The position numbers were made by a program, and so were the translations under genes. The notes below the pieces were generated by a model. The model saw only the letters and a program-made list of their open reading frames with translations. It had not been told where the DNA came from and ran no database searches. 64,000 nt of DNA, from positions 21,011 to 85,010 of the forward strand of contig NZ_QKYV01000009.1 in NCBI RefSeq assembly GCF_003253545.1, given 5' to 3'. Numbering within the stretch: the stretch's first letter is position 1; every line of letters begins with the position of its first letter. This DNA is from Mesonia algae (lineage in GTDB: Bacteria > Bacteroidota > Bacteroidia > Flavobacteriales > Flavobacteriaceae). Shown here piece by piece: positions 36,295 through 44,261 of this stretch.

Positions 36295-37029
36295 ATGAAA
36301 AAGCCAGATTTCAGTAATTTAAAGGCAATTTATATTAATTGTACCTTAAAAAAATCCCCGCAAAAAAGTCATACCTCTAAACTTATTCAGGTTTCTAAAG
36401 AAATTATGGGAAAAGAAAATGTGAGTGTAGAAGAAATCCGATTAATAGATCACGATGTAGCTACGGGAGTATATCCTGATATGACCGAACACGGATGGGA
36501 AAACGATGAATGGCCAGCCTTATTTGAAAAAATAATGGATGCAGATATTTTGGTTGTAGGAACACCTATTTGGCTAGGAGAGAAATCTTCTATATGTCAA
36601 AAACTTATCGAACGTTTATATGCTATGAGCGGAAAAACAAATGATAAAGGACAATATGTTTTTTATGGAAAAGTAGGAGGTTGTATTATCACAGGAAATG
36701 AAGATGGAGTAAAACATTGTGCTATGGGTATTTTATATTCCCTGCAACACGTAGGTTATTCTATTCCGCCTCAAGCAGATTGCGGTTGGATTGGTGAAGT
36801 AGGACCAGGCCCTAGTTATGGAGACACCGAATGGAAAGGAGAAAAAAAGCAACCTCCAGTAGGTTTTGATTCTAGTTTTACCAATAGAAATACTACCTTT
36901 ATGACTTATAATTTGCTTCATTTAGCAAGTACACTAAAACAGCAAAACGGATACTCCAATTACGGAAATTCTCGAGAAAAATGGGACGATGGCTCTCGTT
37001 GGGAATTTGAAAATCCTGAGTATCGTTAA
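36295..37029 (+). CDS. Flavodoxin-like NAD(P)H-dependent oxidoreductase
   Basis: The 244-residue protein has the flavodoxin-like FMN-reductase fold: AIYINCTLKKSPQKSHTSKL phosphate-loop region, DILVVGTPIWLGEKSSICQK and GGCIITGNEDG. It probably reduces FMN or quinones with NAD(P)H. It is cotranscribed with the MATE exporter by spacing. Confidence 0.85.
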   Translation: MKKPDFSNLKAIYINCTLKKSPQKSHTSKLIQVSKEIMGKENVSVEEIRLIDHDVATGVYPDMTEHGWENDEWPALFEKIMDADILVVGTPIWLGEKSSICQKLIERLYAMSGKTNDKGQYVFYGKVGGCIITGNEDGVKHCAMGILYSLQHVGYSIPPQADCGWIGEVGPGPSYGDTEWKGEKKQPPVGFDSSFTNRNTTFMTYNLLHLASTLKQQNGYSNYGNSREKWDDGSRWEFENPEYR

Positions 37030-37072
37030 GAAAAATAAATAAAACTATCAAAATTAAATATTACCGCCCTTT

Positions 37073-37300
37073 ATGGAATTCCCAAAATACTTATTAGCCG
37101 ATAACACCGATTTTCCTGATGCTATTTTTGTAGTACATACTCAGTTTCCTCGTTTTATCATCAATTTACAAGATGATGAGGTAGAATGGCTGGAAGATTT
37201 TGATGCTAACGATGAAAAAGAATTGGCTAGTGAAGCGGAAATTTTAATTGAAGAAGCGTCTCAATTCTATGATCGTGAAGTAGAACGTTACCAAGATTAG
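37073..37300 (+). CDS. Small acidic conserved protein
   Basis: A 75-residue acidic protein (FPRFIINLQDDEVEWLEDFD) without signal or membrane segment. I have the impression it is conserved in flavobacteria but know no function. It is followed by the PAP2 gene after 5 bases. Confidence 0.65.
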   Translation: MEFPKYLLADNTDFPDAIFVVHTQFPRFIINLQDDEVEWLEDFDANDEKELASEAEILIEEASQFYDREVERYQD

Positions 37301-37305
37301 TTGTT

Positions 37306-37884
37306 ATGGATGAGTTAATGCAACTAGATGAAGAATTATTTATATTTCTTAATAATCTAGGAACAACTACTTGGGATGGTTTTTGGCTTTTTATTACCGA
37401 TAAATTAGCTTCTATTCCTTTATATGCGGTTTTACTTTACCTGCTTTATAAAAGCTACGGCTTAAAACCTACGCTAGTTATTTTAGTATTGGTAGCAGGA
37501 ATGATTACCTGTACCGATCAATTAGCCAACGTGTTTAAACACGGATTTCAACGACCCCGACCTTGCCAAGAAGATTTTATAGAACAAGCGCGTTATATCG
37601 CGGTGCGTTGCGGTCGATATGGTTATTTCTCAGCTCACGCAGCAAGCAGTACCGCTCTGGCTATTTTTATAGGCTTGCTTTTAAAGCGTTTTTATAAATA
37701 TATTTTTGCCTTTATGCTTATTTGGGCATTGGTGGTAAGTTATAGCCGCATTTACGTTGGCGTGCATTATCCAGGTGATGTTTTGACAGGAATAGTAATT
37801 GGGACTTTAATTGGCGTAATATTTTATCAGCTTTTTAAATTTATTAACTATAAATATTTTAAAACACAAAACCCAACCGTTTAA
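37306..37884 (+). CDS. PAP2 superfamily membrane phosphatase
   Basis: The 192-residue protein has five or six membrane helices and the three acid phosphatase motifs: KHGFQRPRP, YFSAHAAS and SRIYVGVHYPGDV. It likely dephosphorylates a lipid pyrophosphate such as undecaprenyl diphosphate or phosphatidylglycerophosphate. Its stop codon lies inside the loop of the terminator. Confidence 0.9.
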   Translation: MDELMQLDEELFIFLNNLGTTTWDGFWLFITDKLASIPLYAVLLYLLYKSYGLKPTLVILVLVAGMITCTDQLANVFKHGFQRPRPCQEDFIEQARYIAVRCGRYGYFSAHAASSTALAIFIGLLLKRFYKYIFAFMLIWALVVSYSRIYVGVHYPGDVLTGIVIGTLIGVIFYQLFKFINYKYFKTQNPTV

Positions 37885-37898
37885 GGTTGGGTTTTTGA
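37870..37898 (+). terminator. Intrinsic terminator overlapping the PAP2 stop
   Basis: AACCCAACC / GGTTGGGTT (37870-37878 with 37885-37893) followed by TTT. It also has A-rich flank on the other side and could serve the convergent meaB gene. Confidence 0.85.
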
Positions 37899-38987
37899 TT
37901 ACAACTCCTTGGCTTTATTCAGCAAATAACTAGCCGCTTCAAAAGGCGTGGTTTTATTATTTTCTATGGCTGTTAATTGTTGTTGTAAAGCTATTTTTAT
38001 TTTGGGTTGATTATAAAAATTGCTTTTTAGATGTTCGTTGATGGTTTGTAACAACCAGAATTTGTTTTGTTCTTTTCGGTTATCGTAAAAATAATTATTG
38101 GCTTGCGTAGAGCTTACATAACTTTCTATCATTTTCCAAATTTCATCAATCCCTTGGTTGTGCAACGCACTGCTCAATAAAACTTTGGGTTTCCATTCAC
38201 TGTTTTTAATGGGATAGAGGTGAAGAGCTTTTCTAAACTCAGATTTTGCACGTTCGGCAGGGCGTTTATTTTCTCCATCGGCTTTATTGATGACAATGGA
38301 ATCTGCCATTTCCATAATACCTCGTTTTATGCCTTGCAATTCGTCTCCCGCTCCGGCTAACTTTAGCAACAAAAAGAAATCGGTCATACTATGCACCATG
38401 GTTTCACTTTGACCTACGCCTACGGTTTCGATTAAAATCGTATCGAAACCTGCAGCTTCACATAAGATGATAGATTCTCGGGTTTTTTGTGCGACTCCGC
38501 CCAAAGAATCACCAGAGGCAGTCGGTCGTATAAAAGCATCTTCTTGTTTTACCAATTCTTCCATACGGGTTTTATCGCCCAAAATGCTTCCGTGAGAAAC
38601 GCTACTGGTAGGATCTACCGCAAGTACGGCTACTTTTTTACCATGTTTTTCGATGAGGTAATTCCCGAAAGCTTCAATAAAGGTACTTTTTCCTACGCCA
38701 GGAACACCTGTAATTCCAATACGTACCGATTGGTTGGCGTGTGGTAGGCAACCTTCAATTAGAGTATTGACTTGATCGTTATGTTTTACATTCTTACTTT
38801 CTATTAAAGTGATCCCTCTGCTTAGTGCGGTTTTGTTTCCGTTAAGGATGTCTTGTAATAACTGATCAATATCTAGTTTTTTCTTCCGTAAAGCTTTAAT
38901 TTTTTCAGCACTTTTTTGCCCGATGCTGTTTGGAGTAGACGGACTTTCATTTTCGCTTAAAGCGGATTTATTTTTAGGTGCTGCCAT
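37899..38987 (-). CDS. meaB: Methylmalonyl-CoA mutase-associated GTPase MeaB
   Basis: The 362-residue G3E-type GTPase has Walker A GVPGVGKST, the switch and DPTSSVSHGSILGDKTRM segment, ETVGVGQSE and NKAD. MeaB protects and reloads B12-dependent methylmalonyl-CoA mutase. The cobalamin adenosyltransferase at 48060-48635 supplies the same pathway. The mutase subunits are not in the window. Confidence 0.93.
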   Translation of the reverse strand: MAAPKNKSALSENESPSTPNSIGQKSAEKIKALRKKKLDIDQLLQDILNGNKTALSRGITLIESKNVKHNDQVNTLIEGCLPHANQSVRIGITGVPGVGKSTFIEAFGNYLIEKHGKKVAVLAVDPTSSVSHGSILGDKTRMEELVKQEDAFIRPTASGDSLGGVAQKTRESIILCEAAGFDTILIETVGVGQSETMVHSMTDFFLLLKLAGAGDELQGIKRGIMEMADSIVINKADGENKRPAERAKSEFRKALHLYPIKNSEWKPKVLLSSALHNQGIDEIWKMIESYVSSTQANNYFYDNRKEQNKFWLLQTINEHLKSNFYNQPKIKIALQQQLTAIENNKTTPFEAASYLLNKAKEL

Positions 38988-39087
38988 AGGAAAAAATATT
39001 TAGGACAAATTTATGAATTCATTTTTGAAAAGCGTACGATTCCTTTCTATCTTGAAATTATAAATTAACTGATAAAAATAGAATAAA

Positions 39088-39513
39088 ATGAAAACTTTTT
39101 ATACCGCAAAAGCAACTGCTGAAGGTGGACGTTCTGGAAGCGTTAAAACGGATGATGGAAAAATAGATATGAACTTGAGTGTCCCTAAAGATATGGGAGG
39201 TGATGGTGGAGAAGGAACCAATCCAGAGCAATTTTTTGCATCGGCATACTCTGCTTGTTATGGTAGTGCTTTACAATCTATCGCAGAAAAAGAAGGAGTT
39301 GATATGGGGGATTTTAGCGTAACAGCATCGGTAAGTATTGGGAAAACCGAGAAAGGAAACTATCAATTGGCTGTGATTTTAGATTCTTACATTCCTGGAG
39401 TAGATGTTGAAACAGGAGAAGATTTGGTGAATAAAGCACACGAAGTTTGTCCGTTTTCTAGAGCTACTAGAGATAATATTGATGTAACGCTTAACTTACT
39501 TTTAGAAGAGTAA
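39088..39513 (+). CDS. Organic hydroperoxide resistance protein (Ohr/OsmC family)
   Basis: The 141-residue protein has the Ohr layout with the two redox cysteines in SAYSACYGSAL (Cys57) and HEVCPFSRATRDN. Ohr proteins reduce organic and fatty-acid peroxides with dihydrolipoamide. It is a single gene ending at a strong terminator. No OhrR gene is adjacent. Confidence 0.9.
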   Translation: MKTFYTAKATAEGGRSGSVKTDDGKIDMNLSVPKDMGGDGGEGTNPEQFFASAYSACYGSALQSIAEKEGVDMGDFSVTASVSIGKTEKGNYQLAVILDSYIPGVDVETGEDLVNKAHEVCPFSRATRDNIDVTLNLLLEE

Positions 39514-39530
39514 TACAGTTTACATTCAAG

Positions 39531-39566
39531 AAAAAGCCCAAGATATTAAATCTTGGGCTTTTTTAT
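39531..39566. terminator. Bidirectional intrinsic terminator
   Basis: AAGCCCAAGAT / ATCTTGGGCTT (39534-39544 with 39550-39560) with A- and T-runs on both sides, between the convergent Ohr and DUF2911 genes. Confidence 0.9.
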
Positions 39567-39584
39567 TTCACTAAGTTATGGCAT

Positions 39585-40172
39585 TTATACTTCGGTAGTG
39601 GTATCTACACTCCTAGATTTATTAAAAGGAATGGCTATAAAAGTTTTATCCCAGGTTAAAAAAAGCATGTGCATTTCTTGTTGTCGGTCAAAATAAATGG
39701 TAAACTGTTCGGTCACATTTAATTTTTCACGAGCAGGCACTTCTATAGTTAATGCGTCATAATCAGGATCGCGAGCAGCATCCTCAGTGGTGAGGTCAAT
39801 ACCCCAGGCGTACATTTTTTTATTAAAGATTACTTTCCAAGAATCTTTGTTAGGGATGGTCCATAAAGTGTATTCTCCTGCTTCCAACAAAGATCCATCA
39901 ACCATAATATCTTGATTCACCTTAAAAGTGGTCGCTTCATTCGCTCCAGTTCGCCATACTTTATTATAAGGAACAAGGTTTCCAAAAATCTCTCTCTCCT
40001 TTTTATAAGGACGGTTGTAAAAAACATTCACTTTAAGATTATCGTGTCTATAGGTAATGGTTTCCTCTGGACTTAAAGATTTGGTTTGGTTCTTCACAAT
40101 GTAAAAACCAATAGTTCCACCTAATATTAAAACGATGAAGAAGGTAATGGCGTATCTAAACTTTTTCGACAT
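39585..40172 (-). CDS. DUF2911 domain-containing membrane-anchored protein
   Basis: The 195-residue protein has one N-terminal membrane helix (about 8-27) and a DUF2911 domain with VFYNRPYKKEREIFG, KVWRTGANEATTF and GEYTLWTIPNKDSW. The function is unknown. It is divergent from the ECF sigma operon. Confidence 0.85.
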   Translation of the reverse strand: MSKKFRYAITFFIVLILGGTIGFYIVKNQTKSLSPEETITYRHDNLKVNVFYNRPYKKEREIFGNLVPYNKVWRTGANEATTFKVNQDIMVDGSLLEAGEYTLWTIPNKDSWKVIFNKKMYAWGIDLTTEDAARDPDYDALTIEVPAREKLNVTEQFTIYFDRQQEMHMLFLTWDKTFIAIPFNKSRSVDTTTEV

Positions 40173-40265
40173 TTTTTTATTTTAAAGATAAAATTATTCA
40201 GCAAAATTGCAACAAAAAGAATTAAGTTTCGTCTTTATAAATGAATAGCAACTAACCAGAATATT

Positions 40266-40811
40266 TTGTTACAAACTGAACTCATAGAAGCTTGTCGGAA
40301 AAACGACAGAAAAGCGCAAATGAAGCTCTATAATAAGTATTGTGATGCCATGTATTATGTCGCTTTTCGGTTTTTAAAAAATTCTTTTGAAGCCGAAGAA
40401 GCCATGCAGGAGTCTTTTATACAGGCTTTTGTAAAACTGCATCAGTTTACAGGAGAGGTGACTTTTGGCGCTTGGCTTAAGCGTATCGTGATCAATAAAA
40501 GTATTGATATGCTAAAAGCTAAAAAAATGAATTTTACGGCGATCAACGAGCAAACCTTGGGGACAGTAGAAGAAGACAATAACTGGAATATTAATGACGA
40601 TATCACCATCGATCAGGTGAAAAGTGAAATTGAAGAATTGCCAGAACGTTACAAATATCCTATGATGCTGTTTTTAATAGAAGGATATGATCACGATGAA
40701 ATTTCAGAAATCTTAGGAATTACTTCGGTTTCATCGAGAACGCTGGTACATAGAGGAAAGAAAAAATTACAACAAAAATTAAAACATTTATATAATGGCA
40801 CAGGATCTTAG
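40266..40811 (+). CDS. ECF RNA polymerase sigma factor
   Basis: The 181-residue protein has region 2 (FRFLKNSFEAEEAMQESFIQ, about 35-75) and region 4 (LPERYKYPMMLFLIEGYDHDEISEILG, about 115-170). The start is a TTG giving the common flavobacterial beginning LQTELIEACRKNDRKAQ. It overlaps the next gene, a membrane protein that may be its anti-sigma factor, by 17 bases. Its target promoters are unknown. Confidence 0.88.
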   Translation: MLQTELIEACRKNDRKAQMKLYNKYCDAMYYVAFRFLKNSFEAEEAMQESFIQAFVKLHQFTGEVTFGAWLKRIVINKSIDMLKAKKMNFTAINEQTLGTVEEDNNWNINDDITIDQVKSEIEELPERYKYPMMLFLIEGYDHDEISEILGITSVSSRTLVHRGKKKLQQKLKHLYNGTGS

Positions 40812-41388
40812 AGAGTTAATGAATCAAGAAAAATATTCTGCCCAGAGACCTACGTTGCCACAGGGACACGAAAAGAGATTTTTAAATCTTTTGGAAGAAG
40901 AATTACCAGAAGAGAAAAAAAGCACCTCTTATTTATGGATGAAAATAGCAGCAGTTCTTGTGGTGGTGTTAGCAACAGGTTTCTTTTTGAAGAATCAGCT
41001 TATAACAACGAGTCCGGTGGTACCTATGGTCACCCAGACTCCTACGCAAAGTGTGGAAGCTACTCCTATATATTTAAGTGACGTTTCTCCACAATTTAAA
41101 AAAGTAGAAGATTATTACTTGGCTAATATTAATGCAGAATTAGCACAACTCACAATTACCGATGATAATAAAGAGCTTATCGATTCTTTTATGCTGCAGC
41201 TAGAAGGATTAGATAAGGAGTATACGCGTCTCAATGAAGAAATTGATGAATCAGGTATTAATGAAACCTCTGTCAATTCTCTCATCAATAACCTAGAGTT
41301 AAGGTTGGAGTTGCTATTTAAACTTAAAAGTAAATTAAGTGAAATTAAGCAAGCTTCTAGAGAGAGTATACAAGGAGTGAACATATAA
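40795..41388 (+). CDS. Probable anti-sigma factor or sigma-operon membrane protein
   Basis: The 197-residue protein has an N-terminal cytosolic segment of about 45 residues, one membrane helix (about 48-64, IAAVLVVVLATGFF) and a periplasmic coiled-coil-like end. This layout and its overlap with an ECF sigma gene fit an anti-sigma factor, but no zinc-binding anti-sigma motif is visible. The role is inferred from context. Confidence 0.6.
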   Translation: MAQDLRELMNQEKYSAQRPTLPQGHEKRFLNLLEEELPEEKKSTSYLWMKIAAVLVVVLATGFFLKNQLITTSPVVPMVTQTPTQSVEATPIYLSDVSPQFKKVEDYYLANINAELAQLTITDDNKELIDSFMLQLEGLDKEYTRLNEEIDESGINETSVNSLINNLELRLELLFKLKSKLSEIKQASRESIQGVNI

Positions 41389-41397
41389 AAAAAAGCA

Positions 41398-42894
41398 ATG
41401 ATGAACAATAAATTAAAAATCATTTTAGGAACCTTAAGTTTTGTGTTCTTAGGATATGGTGCTGTGGCACAAGAAAAAGTAGAGAAGCTCACAGAGTCCT
41501 ACAAAGTCGATAATGAATCTACCGTAAAGTTAGATACCAAACATACCAACGTAGTTGTAGAAACTTGGAATCGAAATACGATAGATGTAGAAGCTTATGT
41601 AGAAGCCGATGAGCTTTCTAAAGAAGAAGTAAAACAAATTGCCAAAGAATGGAAGATTCAAGTATTGGGGAATAGCAATGGGGTTTCAGTCATTTCAAGA
41701 GGGCCTATTCCTAATTTTGGTCCGGGGTTAAGAAATCATCCACAATCTATGCCTATGGCTAGTTTAAAAGGCTTAAATAGTGAATTGATCGAACCCTTAA
41801 TGGTTAATTTAGTAGGGCCTATGTTAGAGAAAATGGGAGATGTAAAGTTGCCAGCGCGTTTTTATGAAAGTATGAGCGGTTTAAAATTTGATTATGAAGC
41901 ATATCAAAATGAGGGCGAAGATTATATTGAGAAATATGAAGCCCAAGTGGAGAAGAGTTTTGGGAAAGATTTTGAAAAAGCCATGGAAGAGTGGGGGAAA
42001 AACTTTGAACAGAATGCAGAAGTATGGTCCAAACAATTAGAAGCTCGAATGAATAATTTTGAAAAAACTCACGGAGCTGCTATAGAAAAGTGGGGAGAGA
42101 ATTTTGGTAAAGAAATGGAGAAATGGGGAGAGCAATATGGTGCGAGGATGGAAGCTTGGGCACAACAGTTTGATGAAAATGGAGGAAACCTAAAAAAGCA
42201 AGTCGTAGTTCACCCTAACGGAAATAAATCTACCACCGTAACCTACTCTAGCGGAAACATGATTCGACCTAAATCTATGGCAGATAACAATAGTATAAGA
42301 AGAACCATTGTTATTAAAATGCCTAAAGAAGCGGTATTGCGTATGGACATTCGTTATGGAGATGTAGATTTACAAGACGATGTTTCTCATTTAAATGCTT
42401 CGGTTTCTCATGCTAATTTTAAAGCTCAAGGGATATTAGGGAAAGATAATAAGCTAAATATCGCTTATTCTCCGCTTAAAATAGAACATTGGCAACACGG
42501 GAGTATACAAATGAACTACGTAAAAGAAAGTAAGATTAATAAAGCTAAGAGTATTAAAATTGCTTCTAACGGGAGTGATGTTAATATAGGAACCATTGAG
42601 GAGACAGGGATTATCTCGGGGTCTTTTGGAGAATTAAATATTAAAAATGTAAGTGATGATTTTGCTCAATTAGATATTAGTTTAGAGAACAGCGATTTGG
42701 TTTTGAGTCTGCCTAAATCTTCCTTTAACTTTACTTACAATGGCTCTAGAAGTGATATAAGAATTCCAAATCAATTAACAACAAAGAAAATGGATAGCTA
42801 CGGAAATCAACTGATTAATGGTTATCATAAATCTAGAAACACAGATAGTAATATTATGATTAACGCTAAGTTTAGTGACTTGGTGATTAAGTAA
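41398..42894 (+). CDS. Exported DUF4097-like protein with hendecad repeats
   Basis: The 498-residue protein has a signal peptide ending GAVAQ (about residue 25) and a beta-rich start (STVKLDTKHTNVVVETWNRN) like DUF4097 proteins. A helical insert at residues 175-262 consists of eight 11-residue repeats, for example EKWGENFGKEM and EKWGEQYGARM. A beta-helix-like DUF4097 C-terminal half follows (about 290-498). The hendecads predict an amphipathic right-handed coiled coil or lipid-surface helix. It is the third gene of the ECF sigma operon, so it may be the periplasmic sensor or output. The function is unknown. Confidence 0.7.
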   Translation: MMNNKLKIILGTLSFVFLGYGAVAQEKVEKLTESYKVDNESTVKLDTKHTNVVVETWNRNTIDVEAYVEADELSKEEVKQIAKEWKIQVLGNSNGVSVISRGPIPNFGPGLRNHPQSMPMASLKGLNSELIEPLMVNLVGPMLEKMGDVKLPARFYESMSGLKFDYEAYQNEGEDYIEKYEAQVEKSFGKDFEKAMEEWGKNFEQNAEVWSKQLEARMNNFEKTHGAAIEKWGENFGKEMEKWGEQYGARMEAWAQQFDENGGNLKKQVVVHPNGNKSTTVTYSSGNMIRPKSMADNNSIRRTIVIKMPKEAVLRMDIRYGDVDLQDDVSHLNASVSHANFKAQGILGKDNKLNIAYSPLKIEHWQHGSIQMNYVKESKINKAKSIKIASNGSDVNIGTIEETGIISGSFGELNIKNVSDDFAQLDISLENSDLVLSLPKSSFNFTYNGSRSDIRIPNQLTTKKMDSYGNQLINGYHKSRNTDSNIMINAKFSDLVIK

Positions 42895-43012
42895 AAGTGC
42901 CTATTGTCATACACCTAAAATTTTTCTGCTAAGAAGTTTGGTAAAGGTGCTTTATAGAAATAGTTTTGTCTTTTAGACAAGACTATTTTTATTTGTAGCA
43001 ACCTTAGAATTT

Positions 43013-43690
43013 ATGAATTTCAACGCTTACCTGAATTCGCTTACGCCAGACTTTACTCCAATAGTTAATCATAAGACCTTAGCGGATTATATACCGGTCG
43101 ATTTGTCTATTTGTCAATCCGCTTTAAAAGAGGTAGATACGAGCTCTTCTAAAGTTTTTCAAGATTACCTCACACAGTACTTAATCAGTCACGATAAAAA
43201 AGTGGCTTATGGAGGGTATTTAGAAGAACGTAACTTATATGCGAGAAGCACTTATTTTACTTCCGATAAGGAAAACAGTAGAAATATTCATTTGGGTGTA
43301 GATGTTTGGTGTCCTGCAAATACGCCAGTTTTACTTCCGTTAAACGGAAAAATACATAGCTTTAAAAACAACCAAAATCATGGAGATTATGGACCAACTA
43401 TAATTGTAGAACATTCATTAGAAGCACATAGGTTTTATACTTTATATGGCCATTTAACATTAAGCTCCCTTAACGGAATACAAACTGGAGACGTTTTAGA
43501 AAAAGGAAGTGTTGTAGGGTATTTGGGAGATGCTAGCGTTAATGGTGATTATGCTCCGCATCTACATTTTCAGATCATACGAGATTTAGAAGGAAATAGA
43601 GGAGATTATCCAGGAGTTTGTGCTGTTAAAGACCTAGCTTTTTATACAGAAAACTGCCCTAACCCTAATTTACTTTTAAAATTACCTTAA
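43013..43690 (+). CDS. M23 family (LytM-like) peptidase
   Basis: The 225-residue protein carries the LytM zinc site: HLGVDVWCPANTPV (His and Asp) and APHLHFQIIRD (HxH), with YGHL between. No signal peptide is visible, unusual for a cell-wall endopeptidase, so it may act in the cytoplasm or be exported by other means. Family members cut glycine or D-amino-acid peptide bonds in murein. It is a single gene. Confidence 0.85.
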   Translation: MNFNAYLNSLTPDFTPIVNHKTLADYIPVDLSICQSALKEVDTSSSKVFQDYLTQYLISHDKKVAYGGYLEERNLYARSTYFTSDKENSRNIHLGVDVWCPANTPVLLPLNGKIHSFKNNQNHGDYGPTIIVEHSLEAHRFYTLYGHLTLSSLNGIQTGDVLEKGSVVGYLGDASVNGDYAPHLHFQIIRDLEGNRGDYPGVCAVKDLAFYTENCPNPNLLLKLP

Positions 43691-43693
43691 GCC

Positions 43694-44176
43694 TTATTTC
43701 TTTTTGGTTTTTAAAAATAGAGAAACAATTGCAGCGGTAACAACTCCCATCGCTAAAGCTCCAAAAGCAGATTGAATCATATACGATTTTAGATTAAAGT
43801 AGTTTCTGGCCGCTTTTTCGGTCATACGCTCTTGATCGACCACATAGGCGATCACATTATTAAAATAATCGGGAGTAATGATGGTAGAAACAATATACTG
43901 GACAAGCGGAGCTAATAGAGCAATTAAAACCGACATAATCCCTCCAGAAATTAAGCCTTGTTGCCAACTCATAATGCCTTGGTAGTATTCTTGTTTTTTC
44001 TCTCTTATCGCTAAGTAAAAAATAATAATATATGGGATGGCAATCAAATTGGTGTAAATCGCATGTTGCGAAATGTGCTTACCGTGAAGACCTACATTTT
44101 TTTCAAGAAACATCCATAATAAAGTAACTATACTAAAAATAATAGCCCACTTGATCTCAGTTTTAAAATTTTTCAT
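43694..44176 (-). CDS. DUF4199 membrane protein
   Basis: The 160-residue protein has four membrane helices and DUF4199 features (EIKWAIIFSIVTLLWMFLEK and MSWQQGLISGGIMSVL). The function is unknown. It is downstream of secA but separated by a terminator. Confidence 0.83.
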   Translation of the reverse strand: MKNFKTEIKWAIIFSIVTLLWMFLEKNVGLHGKHISQHAIYTNLIAIPYIIIFYLAIREKKQEYYQGIMSWQQGLISGGIMSVLIALLAPLVQYIVSTIITPDYFNNVIAYVVDQERMTEKAARNYFNLKSYMIQSAFGALAMGVVTAAIVSLFLKTKKK

Positions 44177-44206
44177 GCGATAATAAGATTAAGCCTCAAA
44201 AATAAG

Positions 44207-44240
44207 AAAATCCCAATCATTTCGATTGGGATTTTTTTAA
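44207..44240. terminator. Intrinsic terminator after secA
   Basis: AAAATCCCAATC / GATTGGGATTTT (44207-44218 with 44224-44235, loop ATTTC) with T-runs on both strands. On the minus strand it terminates secA. Confidence 0.85.
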
Positions 44241-44261
44241 ACCTTAAATAAAAATTGAGGA

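Noticed and set aside
41115..41492. A 125-codon minus-strand frame across the sigma operon
   Set aside because: It is antisense to two supported genes and has no independent signal.
43694..44176. DUF4199 gene as part of the secA transcript
   Set aside because: A strong terminator at 44207-44240 separates them, although some read-through cannot be excluded.
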